DNA of 64,000 nucleotides from Kiritimatiellia bacterium (GTDB lineage Bacteria > Verrucomicrobiota > Kiritimatiellia > UBA8416 > YA12-FULL-48-11), in assembly GCA_028716365.1 (NCBI GenBank), contig JAQUPZ010000001.1, positions 124,001 to 188,000 on the forward strand, read 5' to 3'. The notes under the pieces are model-generated. The model was not told where the DNA came from and made no database searches. It worked only from the letters and a program-made list of their open reading frames with translations. Made by a program: the position numbers and the translations under genes. Of this stretch, positions 18,209 to 26,444 are shown in pieces (position 1 is the stretch's first letter; each line of letters opens with the position of its first letter).

Positions 18209-19240
18209 ATGCATAGAAGAAATTTCATTAATCTACTTGGACTGGCCTGCTACGGGGCAGTAATGCCTCACAGCTTATTAAGAACTATTCAAAGTAATAA
18301 GAAAATCAAGCCCGTTGAAGGAGCATGGTTTGAATTTCAGCATCATAACGTAGTTGAAGGTAAATACTGGGACCATGTTCTGAAGAGTTTTACTGCTGAC
18401 CAGTGGGACAGAAAGGTTAAGGAGATATCAGAAACTGGAATAAAATATCTTGTGTTGCTGCATGTGGCCATTGACGGAAAAACATTCTATCCGTCAAAAC
18501 TAGTGCCTAAATATCAGCTGGGTTGCGAGGATCCTCTGGAAACAGTACTCACTGCTGCAGACAAATATGGAATCAGATTTTTCGTTAGTAATGATTTCTT
18601 CGGGAATTGGCTCAATGTTGAAGCAATGATGAAAGATAAAGCAATTCATTCACTAAGGGTAAAAGCTATGAGCGAAATAGCCCGAAAATACTCGCACCAT
18701 AAGAGCTTCTATGGCTGGTATTTCCCGAATGAGACTGCAATAAACGGGCATTATAGGGACTTCTTTATTGATTATGTCAATTCATGCTCTGGTGAAGCAA
18801 GAAGGCTGACCCCGGGAGCAAAAACTCTTATCGCTCCATATGGTACACGAAAGGTCACTCCGGATGACCAGTTTATAAAACAGCTTGAAACGTTAGATAT
18901 CAGTTTTATTGCATATCAGGATGAGATTGGTGTGAATAAAACAAAGGTTGAAGAGAGTGCAGGGTTCTTTGAAAAGTTGTATAAAATCCATTCAAAAGCA
19001 GGAAGGTCAGAACTCTGGGCTGATGTGGAGTTATTCAGGTTTGAAGGAGAGACCTATAAAAGTGCTCTTCTGCCGGCTAATCCTGAGAGGGTGATACAGC
19101 AGATTCAGGCTGTCTCACCTTTTGTTGAGAAGATACTTATCTATCAGTATATTGGACTTGTAAACAAGTCGGGAACAGATATTTTTGCGGGCCATCCCGA
19201 TTCAGCTTTGCTTTATGAAAAGATATTTGCCCGAAAATAG
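18209..19240 (+). CDS. DUF4434-like TIM-barrel protein, Tat-type signal
   Basis: This 343-residue protein opens with a twin-arginine-like signal (HRRNFINLLGLACYGAVM). The body resembles DUF4434: GAWFEFQHHNVVE, KVKEISETGIKYLVLLHVAI, YGIRFFVSNDFFGNW and YGWYFPNETAI read as strands of a glycosidase-like barrel. The glutamate in WYFPNE is a plausible catalytic residue, though this is inference. It is clearly more AT-rich than the two genes before it, suggesting a different origin. The activity is unknown. Confidence 0.55.
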   Translation: MHRRNFINLLGLACYGAVMPHSLLRTIQSNKKIKPVEGAWFEFQHHNVVEGKYWDHVLKSFTADQWDRKVKEISETGIKYLVLLHVAIDGKTFYPSKLVPKYQLGCEDPLETVLTAADKYGIRFFVSNDFFGNWLNVEAMMKDKAIHSLRVKAMSEIARKYSHHKSFYGWYFPNETAINGHYRDFFIDYVNSCSGEARRLTPGAKTLIAPYGTRKVTPDDQFIKQLETLDISFIAYQDEIGVNKTKVEESAGFFEKLYKIHSKAGRSELWADVELFRFEGETYKSALLPANPERVIQQIQAVSPFVEKILIYQYIGLVNKSGTDIFAGHPDSALLYEKIFARK

Positions 19241-19346
19241 GATCGGCGCTCTAAACCTACATTTTATACTGTTTTTTATTCATTTTGACATTCCCATGGG
19301 GCTGTGTTTTTGTACGGGTCGAATGGTTTAAAAGGGAGGAAGAAGT

Positions 19347-20918
19347 ATGATTCCTGGTCTGAAATTTGCTAAGAATCCTCAAAAGCAATTCACTGTTACA
19401 CGTCGTACTTTTTTGCAAAGTTCAGCCGCAGCAACTGGTTTTACTTTTCTTGGCAGTCCGGAACTCAAACACGTTATATCTGCAGAGGAAAAGAGCGGGA
19501 AAATGTATGCGTTGATCTATTTCGATACCGAGGATTATATTTCGCCACCGGATTCGCCGACTCATACGTTGCCAGCTCAACTTGCAGATATCATGAATAA
19601 ACACGGCCTGCAGGGATGCTTTCATATATTTGGCGAGAGAGCGCGGTTTTGGGAACGGCATGGGATGAAAAGTGTCATTGAATCCATTAAGAAACATGAT
19701 GTCAGCCTGCATTATGATCGTGGTTCTATTCATCCAACTACAGCAGAAGAAGTTTCAGAACTGGATTGGTTTCGTGGCGTGGAACGGGTACTGTTTCGAG
19801 AATTACCCGGTTTCCAGTCCCACGAACGTATTTTCGGCAAATGCAGTGCCCTCACTCAGCACGGTGGTACTTTTGCAGCGCAGATCGTTTATGCGGCAGG
19901 TAAATTAGGGAAACCTTTCTTTTATTCTCCTTTTCGATTACCGGCTAGAAACGTTGTTTGGTATTGCAATAATCTTCTGATTGGCGGTTACCAGGCACCG
20001 TTCTATTTCGATCGATATTACCGGGACACTCAGAAATTTGACACCTCTCTTGCAAAGGTAAATCCGTATCTCGATGAACGTGCAAAAACTTTTGACTTTA
20101 CTGCCATGTTTGGGTGTCATCCGGTCATCACGATCGTGGAAGAATTTCCTGATGCAGTTAATTTCAAAAACGGTGCTTCACCTTCTCCTAAAGATTGGGT
20201 TGCACCACCACTGGTCAAAGATGTATCCATCCCGCTGATCCTGAAAAATTTTGAACGTCTTATTGTAACACTTGTAAAACATCCAAAAGTGGAGTGGACA
20301 ACAGTTGCGGGTATTCACAAACTCTACGGGCAGAGGCCGGTGCAGGTAAGGGACAGTGACGTTCTGGCTGGAGCGGAGGAAGTTGTGAAAAACGGTGGGC
20401 CTACATACACAAATCTTTTGACAGCTGGCGAATTGTTGTACCTTCTGGCCAGGCGCGCCATTGCTTCAGCAGAAGTTTATGAAGTTCCTCAAGTCATGGG
20501 GCCGACTGAAGAATCGAAGATAACAAACCAAAATCCTGATGCGGCGAATGTGGTTACAATGGCCCATGAAATTGTCAAAGCGGTCATGTCGTCGGGTTAC
20601 CTGCCATCGCAATTGGATTGTTGTTCCCTTGAATTTGCGCTTCTTCGATTAGCCTGTCACGCAACGGGTTGCAGTCTGCCACCGGAGAAAGATCGTAAGC
20701 TGTCACTGGAGGCTATCCCGGGAGTATGTGAAGCCATGGAGAACGTGAAACGTTATAAAAACTGGAGAATTCACGGTGAACGTTATCATCAGGCCGAGAT
20801 TCTGAAACACTTTCGACTACAATGCTGGACAATTAAACCAGCTTTCACGGAACACGAATATGCTTCTGATATCAAATTAAGCCGAAATCTTAATTCCATG
20901 TTAGATCGAAAAATCTAG
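19347..20918 (+). CDS. Tat-exported NodB-like (polysaccharide deacetylase-fold) protein
   Basis: This 523-residue protein has a good GGGAGG ribosome site and a Tat signal (TRRTFLQSSAAATGF). The N-terminal half looks like a NodB barrel: YALIYFDTEDYISPP gives the acidic first strand, and a His pair spaced HYDRGSIH could provide the metal site. Classical TFDD and H-x3-H motifs are altered, so deacetylase activity is uncertain. The C-terminal 170 residues are helical (LTAGELLYLLARRAIAS) and not recognised. The next gene starts 19 bases downstream, so they are probably co-transcribed. Confidence 0.5.
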   Translation: MIPGLKFAKNPQKQFTVTRRTFLQSSAAATGFTFLGSPELKHVISAEEKSGKMYALIYFDTEDYISPPDSPTHTLPAQLADIMNKHGLQGCFHIFGERARFWERHGMKSVIESIKKHDVSLHYDRGSIHPTTAEEVSELDWFRGVERVLFRELPGFQSHERIFGKCSALTQHGGTFAAQIVYAAGKLGKPFFYSPFRLPARNVVWYCNNLLIGGYQAPFYFDRYYRDTQKFDTSLAKVNPYLDERAKTFDFTAMFGCHPVITIVEEFPDAVNFKNGASPSPKDWVAPPLVKDVSIPLILKNFERLIVTLVKHPKVEWTTVAGIHKLYGQRPVQVRDSDVLAGAEEVVKNGGPTYTNLLTAGELLYLLARRAIASAEVYEVPQVMGPTEESKITNQNPDAANVVTMAHEIVKAVMSSGYLPSQLDCCSLEFALLRLACHATGCSLPPEKDRKLSLEAIPGVCEAMENVKRYKNWRIHGERYHQAEILKHFRLQCWTIKPAFTEHEYASDIKLSRNLNSMLDRKI

Positions 20919-20937
20919 GTGAATAACCGGGGAGATC

Positions 20938-21852
20938 ATGAAATATGTTATTGCAGTAATGACGATGATTCTGGTTTTCCGTGCTGAAGCCGGGCTTTCC
21001 TCTACGAATGGCGTGTGGTTCGATGCAAAACATACCGATGGGAAATCGCTCTTTGTGAGATCGGGAGACTATACCATGCGGTTTGCGGAGAAATCGAGTT
21101 GGACATTCCGGGAGGCATCGTACAGGGGAAAACAATTTCTCACAACTTCGGGCTGGCAGCAGCCTGTTCTCAATGAGGCTAAAGTCCCCAAGGGTAAAGA
21201 TACGTTTCTCGGTACTGGTCATCGCAGGGAAGCAGTCGAATCTATTGCCGTGACGGTATCGAACGCGAGTGAATCGGTCCTCACTTATCCCGTGGTGGAA
21301 GGATTATCAATTACGAACGGCGATATGTTTATAATTGAAAAGAAAAGCAAATTTATCTCTGAATTCAGCGGGCTTTTATATGAACATCGATCATGGGTGA
21401 CCGTATCGCCGGATGGTATTCATGAACGCTATTGGTTTCGTGCTGCAGGGGAGGGTACGACAAATGTGAATTACATGTACGTATTCATGCATATATTCCG
21501 GAACTCGACGAAACAGTGGATTGTCGGCGACGATAAAGGTGAAATAACGAAAGGTGAATTTATTGATGACATGTCGTTTTCGTTGAAAAAGGACATAAGA
21601 TGGGCATTTATCTATGATCCCATGGAAATCGTGGGTGTGGTATATGTGTACCCGAAAATATATGAGGGTAAACGGGGATTTAAGAATTCATTCTGGAACC
21701 GTTCGTACGATAATAAGCTTTATTTACAAATTGATCCAAAGCGGAAGATGGGCGAAGAATTCGAATACGAGGTAACATTAAAAGTGTTCATTGCCCCGGC
21801 GGAAATCTGGGAGACTGAGGCAAAGAAAACACTTACCCTGTTTCTTCGGTAA
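20938..21852 (+). CDS. Exported protein of unknown function, beta-rich
   Basis: This 304-residue protein has a signal peptide (KYVIAVMTMILVFRAEAG) and a GGGGAG site 3 bases before the ATG. The body is beta-rich, with many Trp/Tyr residues and alternating strand patterns (SWTFREASYRGKQFL, GIHERYWFRAAGEG). It could be a sugar-mutarotase-like or carbohydrate-binding sandwich, but no family is recognised. It follows the NodB-like gene by 19 bases and converges with the DJ-1/PfpI gene. Confidence 0.55.
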   Translation: MKYVIAVMTMILVFRAEAGLSSTNGVWFDAKHTDGKSLFVRSGDYTMRFAEKSSWTFREASYRGKQFLTTSGWQQPVLNEAKVPKGKDTFLGTGHRREAVESIAVTVSNASESVLTYPVVEGLSITNGDMFIIEKKSKFISEFSGLLYEHRSWVTVSPDGIHERYWFRAAGEGTTNVNYMYVFMHIFRNSTKQWIVGDDKGEITKGEFIDDMSFSLKKDIRWAFIYDPMEIVGVVYVYPKIYEGKRGFKNSFWNRSYDNKLYLQIDPKRKMGEEFEYEVTLKVFIAPAEIWETEAKKTLTLFLR

Positions 21853-21885
21853 AAACTGATTATCTCGTAAGAAACCGGCAATTTC

Positions 21886-22572
21886 TTATTTTTTACCTGC
21901 ATAAGACTTGAGCATCTTCATGAACTCACACATGCAGGGTGCATAGTCATGCCATGTCCGACAGGAGACCATGTTACCATCGAGAACCATCGGCTGATCA
22001 ACGTACTTGGCCCCGCCTTGTTCGGCATCCATCGCGCATTTGGCAACTGTGGTGACTGTTCGTCCGCGAATCACTCCTGCAGCACTGACGATTTCAATTC
22101 CATGGCACACCACGGCCACCGGTTTATTGGCTTCGAAAAAATGTTTGGTGATACGCATCAGGTCTTTGTCGTAGCGAAGATATTCCGGCGCCCGGCCGCC
22201 CGACACAAACATTCCGATGTATTGGGTAGGATCCACATCACGGAAAGCGACTTCAGCCTTGATGTGATATCCCGGCCGTTCCTCGGTAATGTCCCAGGGT
22301 ACGACGCTGTTCGGTGGGACTTCGTGAAGCACCATGTGGTATAGCCGCGCCTGGGGACCCGACACAACCACCTGGAAACCATCTTCGGCAATCCGGAAAA
22401 ATGGATAAAGGGTGTCCACAACCTCGGTAGCGTCACCGATGGGCATTAGAACTTTACCCCCTTTCGCTTTTTCTTCAGCGGCAATCAGGGAAGATGACAT
22501 CATGGCAACCGCAGAAGTTCCACTTGCCAGCATGGTACACATTTTCCGTCGGCTTATAGGCTTTTGTTTCAT
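21886..22572 (-). CDS. DJ-1/PfpI-family protein with Tat-type signal
   Basis: The ATG at 22572 is preferred over the track start because GGAAAGGA lies just upstream. It gives about 228 residues with a twin-arginine-like leader (SRRKMCTMLASGTSAVAMM). The class I glutamine-amidotransferase-like fold follows, with the nucleophile elbow AVVCHGIEI and the preceding MFVSGGRAPEYL. These match DJ-1/PfpI proteins, which act as glyoxalases, chaperones or proteases. Export of a PfpI-like protein is unusual and recurs in PVC genomes as far as I recall. Activity is unknown. Confidence 0.72.
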   Translation of the reverse strand: MKQKPISRRKMCTMLASGTSAVAMMSSSLIAAEEKAKGGKVLMPIGDATEVVDTLYPFFRIAEDGFQVVVSGPQARLYHMVLHEVPPNSVVPWDITEERPGYHIKAEVAFRDVDPTQYIGMFVSGGRAPEYLRYDKDLMRITKHFFEANKPVAVVCHGIEIVSAAGVIRGRTVTTVAKCAMDAEQGGAKYVDQPMVLDGNMVSCRTWHDYAPCMCEFMKMLKSYAGKK

Positions 22573-22732
22573 CGTGATTTTCCTTTCCATTTGTATTTCT
22601 GCCTCTGAGATCGTGAGTCTTTTCCAGTTAGAAATCCAGAAAAAACCAGTCGTAGATTCTGTAAAATTTCGCCTGCCTCATATAGTTCCCGGCCGCCGTT
22701 TCGGATACCTTTTGGAAAAAGAGAAAAAGTTC

Positions 22733-22760
22733 TGTCCGTCGGCTGTGACTGTGCTAAAGT
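22733..22760 (+). promoter_or_regulatory. Candidate promoter upstream of the PQQ-type propeller gene
   Basis: TGTCCG and TAAAGT are separated by 16 bases and share an internal TGACTGTG with the region 25456-25483, which has the same spacing. It lies 97 bases before the start at 22857. The match between the two sites is the main support. Confidence 0.35.
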
Positions 22761-22856
22761 CTTTTCAGTAACCGGGACAAGAGCACTGGAGTGGGTGCTT
22801 CAGATTTGCTCCCCAAAAAAGTAATTTGTTGTCAACTGGCGTTGGAGCCAACCTAT

Positions 22857-24140
22857 ATGCGAACATCCTTTAAATCCGTCTTCATCCATAATGTAACCTT
22901 TGTCCTTTTTGCACTGGTGATTTTATGTTCGACCGTTTTTGCCGCGGAAAACTGGCCGCGTTGGCGTGGACCGCGTGATAACAGTACCGGTGTGCCCGGC
23001 AAATATCCAGTGATGTGGAGTGAAACGTCGAACATGCTGTGGAAAATCGAGTTACCCGGTAAAGGTTGTTCAACGCCCGTTGTGTGGGACCACAATATTT
23101 ATTTGACCGCGCCGGTTGAAGGTTGCGACGCAATCCTCGCTTACGACTGGAATGGAAAAAGGCAGTGGGAAACGGCTTTTGGACCTGAACGTCCCGGAAA
23201 ACATCGTGCGGGTTCCGGTAGTAATCCATCGGTTGTTACTGATGGCAGCGGATTATTTGTCTACTACAAAAGCGGTACACTGGCCGCATTGGACATGAAC
23301 GGTAAAGTACGTTGGAAAACCAACCTGCAGGAACGATACGGACCGGACAACATGGTCTGGGATATCGGTTCTTCACCCGTGTTGACCGAGAAAGACGTTG
23401 TGGCAACGATGATGCGTTCCGGTGACTCGTACCTGGCGGCATTTGACAAGGTTACGGGCGAACTCCACTGGAAGGTGGCGCGCGACTACGATGTGGCCTA
23501 TGAAGCTGATCAGGCCTACACTACGCCCATTGTGATAAACTTCAAGGGGTGTGAGTCGTTACTTGTGTGGGGCGCCGAACATCTCACTGTACATGCCGCC
23601 GCAGACGGCAAAGTTCTGTGGTCGTGCGGTGATTTCAATCCCGAGAAAAAAAGTAACTGGCCGCCTGTTGCTTCGCCGGTAATCGAGAACGGTATTGTTG
23701 TGGTACCCTATGGCCGTGGTATGCGTTGCCACGGAATCCGGCTTGATGGTGAGGGTGATGTAACCGCCAGTAATCGGCTATGGTTACGTGAGGATACTGG
23801 TTCCTATACACCAAGTCCCACAGTTTACAAGGGATGTGTCTGCATTGTTACGGAAAAATCGCGTGTTGACGGGCTCGAAATTACAACCGGTAAAACCCTC
23901 TGGAGTGTGAATATTCCGCGGGCTGTTGGCGGCTTTTTCGCATCGCCAATGGTGGCGGGTGACAGGCTTTACATTACACGCGAGAAGGGAAGCATCTTCG
24001 TTATTCAACTTGGCGGCAACACACCGGAGATTATTGCTCACAATAATCTTGGTGAACAACTCTGTGCCACGCCAGTACCCGTCGAAGGTCGTCTCCTGAT
24101 TCGCAGTGATAAACACCTCTTCTGTGTAGGTGAACGATGA
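22857..24140 (+). CDS. Exported PQQ-type beta-propeller protein
   Basis: Using the ATG at 22857 (GGAG 9 bases upstream) gives 427 residues with a signal peptide ending near VFAAENWPRWRG. The phrase NWPRWRGPRDNSTG is the typical opening of PQQ-like or BamB-like propellers of planctomycetes and relatives. Repeated blades end in motifs such as GKRQWETAFG, GKVRWKTNL, GELHWKVA and GKVLWSCG. It is probably a structural or binding propeller rather than a true quinoprotein, since no PQQ ligand set is evident. The sialidase-like gene overlaps or abuts its end. Confidence 0.75.
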   Translation: MRTSFKSVFIHNVTFVLFALVILCSTVFAAENWPRWRGPRDNSTGVPGKYPVMWSETSNMLWKIELPGKGCSTPVVWDHNIYLTAPVEGCDAILAYDWNGKRQWETAFGPERPGKHRAGSGSNPSVVTDGSGLFVYYKSGTLAALDMNGKVRWKTNLQERYGPDNMVWDIGSSPVLTEKDVVATMMRSGDSYLAAFDKVTGELHWKVARDYDVAYEADQAYTTPIVINFKGCESLLVWGAEHLTVHAAADGKVLWSCGDFNPEKKSNWPPVASPVIENGIVVVPYGRGMRCHGIRLDGEGDVTASNRLWLREDTGSYTPSPTVYKGCVCIVTEKSRVDGLEITTGKTLWSVNIPRAVGGFFASPMVAGDRLYITREKGSIFVIQLGGNTPEIIAHNNLGEQLCATPVPVEGRLLIRSDKHLFCVGER

Positions 24141-24168
24141 TGAATCAAAAATGTCAGGTTTCAAAAAT

Positions 24169-25392
24169 ATGAAATTGATTAAAAATACTACCGAAATACT
24201 GGCGCTGTTTTTATGGGTAATAACGCTTGTTGCCGGGGAAACAAGAAATTCCAGGCCGGCCACTGCTTTTCTTGAAATGGCTCTTGAACCACCAGTTGTC
24301 AATACAGTCCCAGGCCCGGAGTATTCCGACGAACAACGTGATTATGGGATGACTATAGGCATTGAACGTACACGTGGCGGGCGATTTTGGGCTGTCTGGG
24401 TTGCGGGTGGTGATAGCGACAAAGGTTACTTCGTCACCGCCACAAGTGATGATGAGGGGAAAACGTGGTCAAAGCCGCGTTTTGTAATTGATCCACCTGA
24501 AGCGCCAAATGGTCTGCGTCGCCGTATCCTTGTCGGTAATTTCTGGTGCGACCCGACAGGACGGTTGTGGCTGTTCTTTGATCAGTCCATGGGTTACTTT
24601 GACGGCCGTGCAGGTGATTGGGCCATCACCTGCGATGATCCCGATGCCGCACAGCCCGTGTGGTCTGCGCCACGTCGAATTTATCACGGCATGACGCTCA
24701 ACAAACCTACAGTTTTACGTAACGGGGACTGGTTGTTGCCAATCTCGCTTTGGACGCGTGATCGCATCGGACCGGCAGAATTACGAAATTCTTTTCATGA
24801 ACTCGATGATCAACGCATGGCACACACTTTTGTCTCGGTTGATCAGGGAAAAACATGGACACGGCGCGGAGGAGTAATAGTTCCACAAAGTGACTTTGAT
24901 GAACATATGTTTGTTGAACTCAAAGACGGCCGACTCTGGATGCTGGCGCGTACGAAGTATGGTATTGCAGATACATTTTCGCCGGATGGCGGACGTACAT
25001 GGAGTGAACCGAAACCGTCGCCCATCCAGAATCCAAATGCACGATTTTTTATACGTCGTCTCATATCGGACCGTTTGCTGATGGTAAAGAACGGTCCGCT
25101 TGGTAAGCGTACAGGCCGTTCAGAAATGACGGCATTCCTCTCGGATGATGACGGCAAGACCTGGCTCGGTGGACTTGTACTGGATGAACGAAACGGTGTC
25201 TCTTACCCCGACGGTTTCCAGGCGCCGGATGGTAGAATATTCATCTCTTATGACCATAATCGTGCGGCAGATCGCGAAATTCTTCTCGCCGTTTTTACGG
25301 AAGAAGACATACTTGCCTGTAGAGCAACATCCGGAAAGGCGTGTCTTAAAGGCATTATTAACAAAGCGATTGGGCCGACAAAAGTGCGATGA
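24169..25392 (+). CDS. Sialidase/BNR-repeat exo-glycosidase-like exported protein
   Basis: The track begins at GTG 24130, overlapping the previous stop. The ATG at 24169 is more likely because it starts a signal peptide (KLIKNTTEILALFLWVITLVAG), giving 407 residues. Several Asp-box blades are visible: SDDEGKTWS, VDQGKTWTR, SPDGGRTWSE and SDDDGKTWL. These define a six-blade sialidase-like propeller (GH33-type or exo-alpha-sialidase-like). The sialidase Arg triad cannot be assigned by eye, so the substrate may not be sialic acid. The gene is coupled to the upstream propeller gene. Confidence 0.7.
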   Translation: MKLIKNTTEILALFLWVITLVAGETRNSRPATAFLEMALEPPVVNTVPGPEYSDEQRDYGMTIGIERTRGGRFWAVWVAGGDSDKGYFVTATSDDEGKTWSKPRFVIDPPEAPNGLRRRILVGNFWCDPTGRLWLFFDQSMGYFDGRAGDWAITCDDPDAAQPVWSAPRRIYHGMTLNKPTVLRNGDWLLPISLWTRDRIGPAELRNSFHELDDQRMAHTFVSVDQGKTWTRRGGVIVPQSDFDEHMFVELKDGRLWMLARTKYGIADTFSPDGGRTWSEPKPSPIQNPNARFFIRRLISDRLLMVKNGPLGKRTGRSEMTAFLSDDDGKTWLGGLVLDERNGVSYPDGFQAPDGRIFISYDHNRAADREILLAVFTEEDILACRATSGKACLKGIINKAIGPTKVR

Positions 25393-25455
25393 TTCCGAAT
25401 ATAATTTGAACCCACCGTATTTTTTACAGGATCCTTTTTTGAAAATACAAACTTC

Positions 25456-25483
25456 TTGCCGTGGAACATGACTGTGTTAGAGT
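25456..25483 (+). promoter_or_regulatory. Candidate promoter upstream of the TIM-barrel/propeller pair
   Basis: TTGCCG and TAGAGT are separated by 16 bases, with TGACTGTG inside the spacer exactly as in 22733-22760. It lies 53 bases before the ATG at 25536. Confidence 0.35.
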
Positions 25484-25535
25484 TTCTTGAACAGCGCGAA
25501 ATCTGGTTGCTATATATAGAGGAAAGGAACAAACA

Positions 25536-26444
25536 ATGAATATATCAATGAACCGTCGGGAATTTCTTCGGAACAGCAGCGGGATAGTGGCGGGTGTTGC
25601 TGCGGCCAGTTTATGGAATGGCTCGTCTGTGTCCGCAGAGCAGGTCAAGGTAAGTACACCCAACGCGGAAAAACTGGGATGGAAGATGAGCGTTGCGACA
25701 TACACCTACCGGCGTTTTCCATTATACGAGGCACTGGACAAAATTGCCGCACTCGGAGTCAGGCACATCGAGCCGGCTTTCTTCCTGAAACTTGACAAGG
25801 CACGTCCGACACTCCAGATAAACGAGAATCTTTCTGCGGAGGTCCGCAAGGAATTCAAAAGCAAGCTAGCAGACATGGGCATATCCATGTCGAGTTTCTA
25901 TTCCTCACTGAACGCCGACGAGGACAAAGCGAAAAAGATTTTCGAGTTCTGCAAGGAAATGGGCGCAGGGACAATCGTGGCGGAACCACCGGATAACGCG
26001 TTTGATATGATTGAAAAACTTTGCGAGGAGTACAAAATCAACGTGGCCATCCATAATCATCCTGAAAAGCAGAATTACAAAAACTGGAAACCGGAAAATG
26101 TACTGGAATTGTGCAAAAACCGGAGTAAGAGGATAGGTGGCTGCTGTGATACCGGGCATTGGGTACGTTCCGGCCTCGATGCGGTTGAATGCCTGAAGAA
26201 AATGGAAGGACGGATTGTCAGCTTCCATCTCAAGGACGCGGCCGAGATGGGTAACAGGAAGTCCCCTGACTCTATTCTAGGCGAAGGCAAGGCCAACTAC
26301 AAAGAAGTCCTCAAGGAACTCAAGCGTCAAGGGTACAAGGGACTCACGGCCATTGAGTATGAAAATGACACATCTGCGCTCCAGGAAGAAATGGTCAAGA
26401 ATGTTGCTTTCGTCGAATCCGTAGCCAAAGAACTGGTTGGATGA
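25536..26444 (+). CDS. Tat-exported sugar phosphate isomerase/epimerase-like TIM barrel
   Basis: This 302-residue AP-endonuclease-2-type TIM barrel carries a Tat signal (NRREFLRNSSGIVAGVAAA) and a GAGGAAAGG ribosome site. Metal-site motifs of the family are visible: VAIHNHPE, CCDTGHWVRSG, VSFHLKD and TAIEYEN. Such proteins isomerise, epimerise or eliminate sugars. An exported one cannot act on cytoplasmic sugar phosphates, so a free or oxidised sugar substrate is likelier. The stop overlaps the next start by 4 bases (ATGA), so the two proteins are probably made together. Confidence 0.78.
   Translation: MNISMNRREFLRNSSGIVAGVAAASLWNGSSVSAEQVKVSTPNAEKLGWKMSVATYTYRRFPLYEALDKIAALGVRHIEPAFFLKLDKARPTLQINENLSAEVRKEFKSKLADMGISMSSFYSSLNADEDKAKKIFEFCKEMGAGTIVAEPPDNAFDMIEKLCEEYKINVAIHNHPEKQNYKNWKPENVLELCKNRSKRIGGCCDTGHWVRSGLDAVECLKKMEGRIVSFHLKDAAEMGNRKSPDSILGEGKANYKEVLKELKRQGYKGLTAIEYENDTSALQEEMVKNVAFVESVAKELVG

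Noticed and set aside
19285-19310. TTGACA before the NodB-like gene as a promoter
   Set aside because: No acceptable -10 box is found at 16-18 bases, only T-rich sequence.
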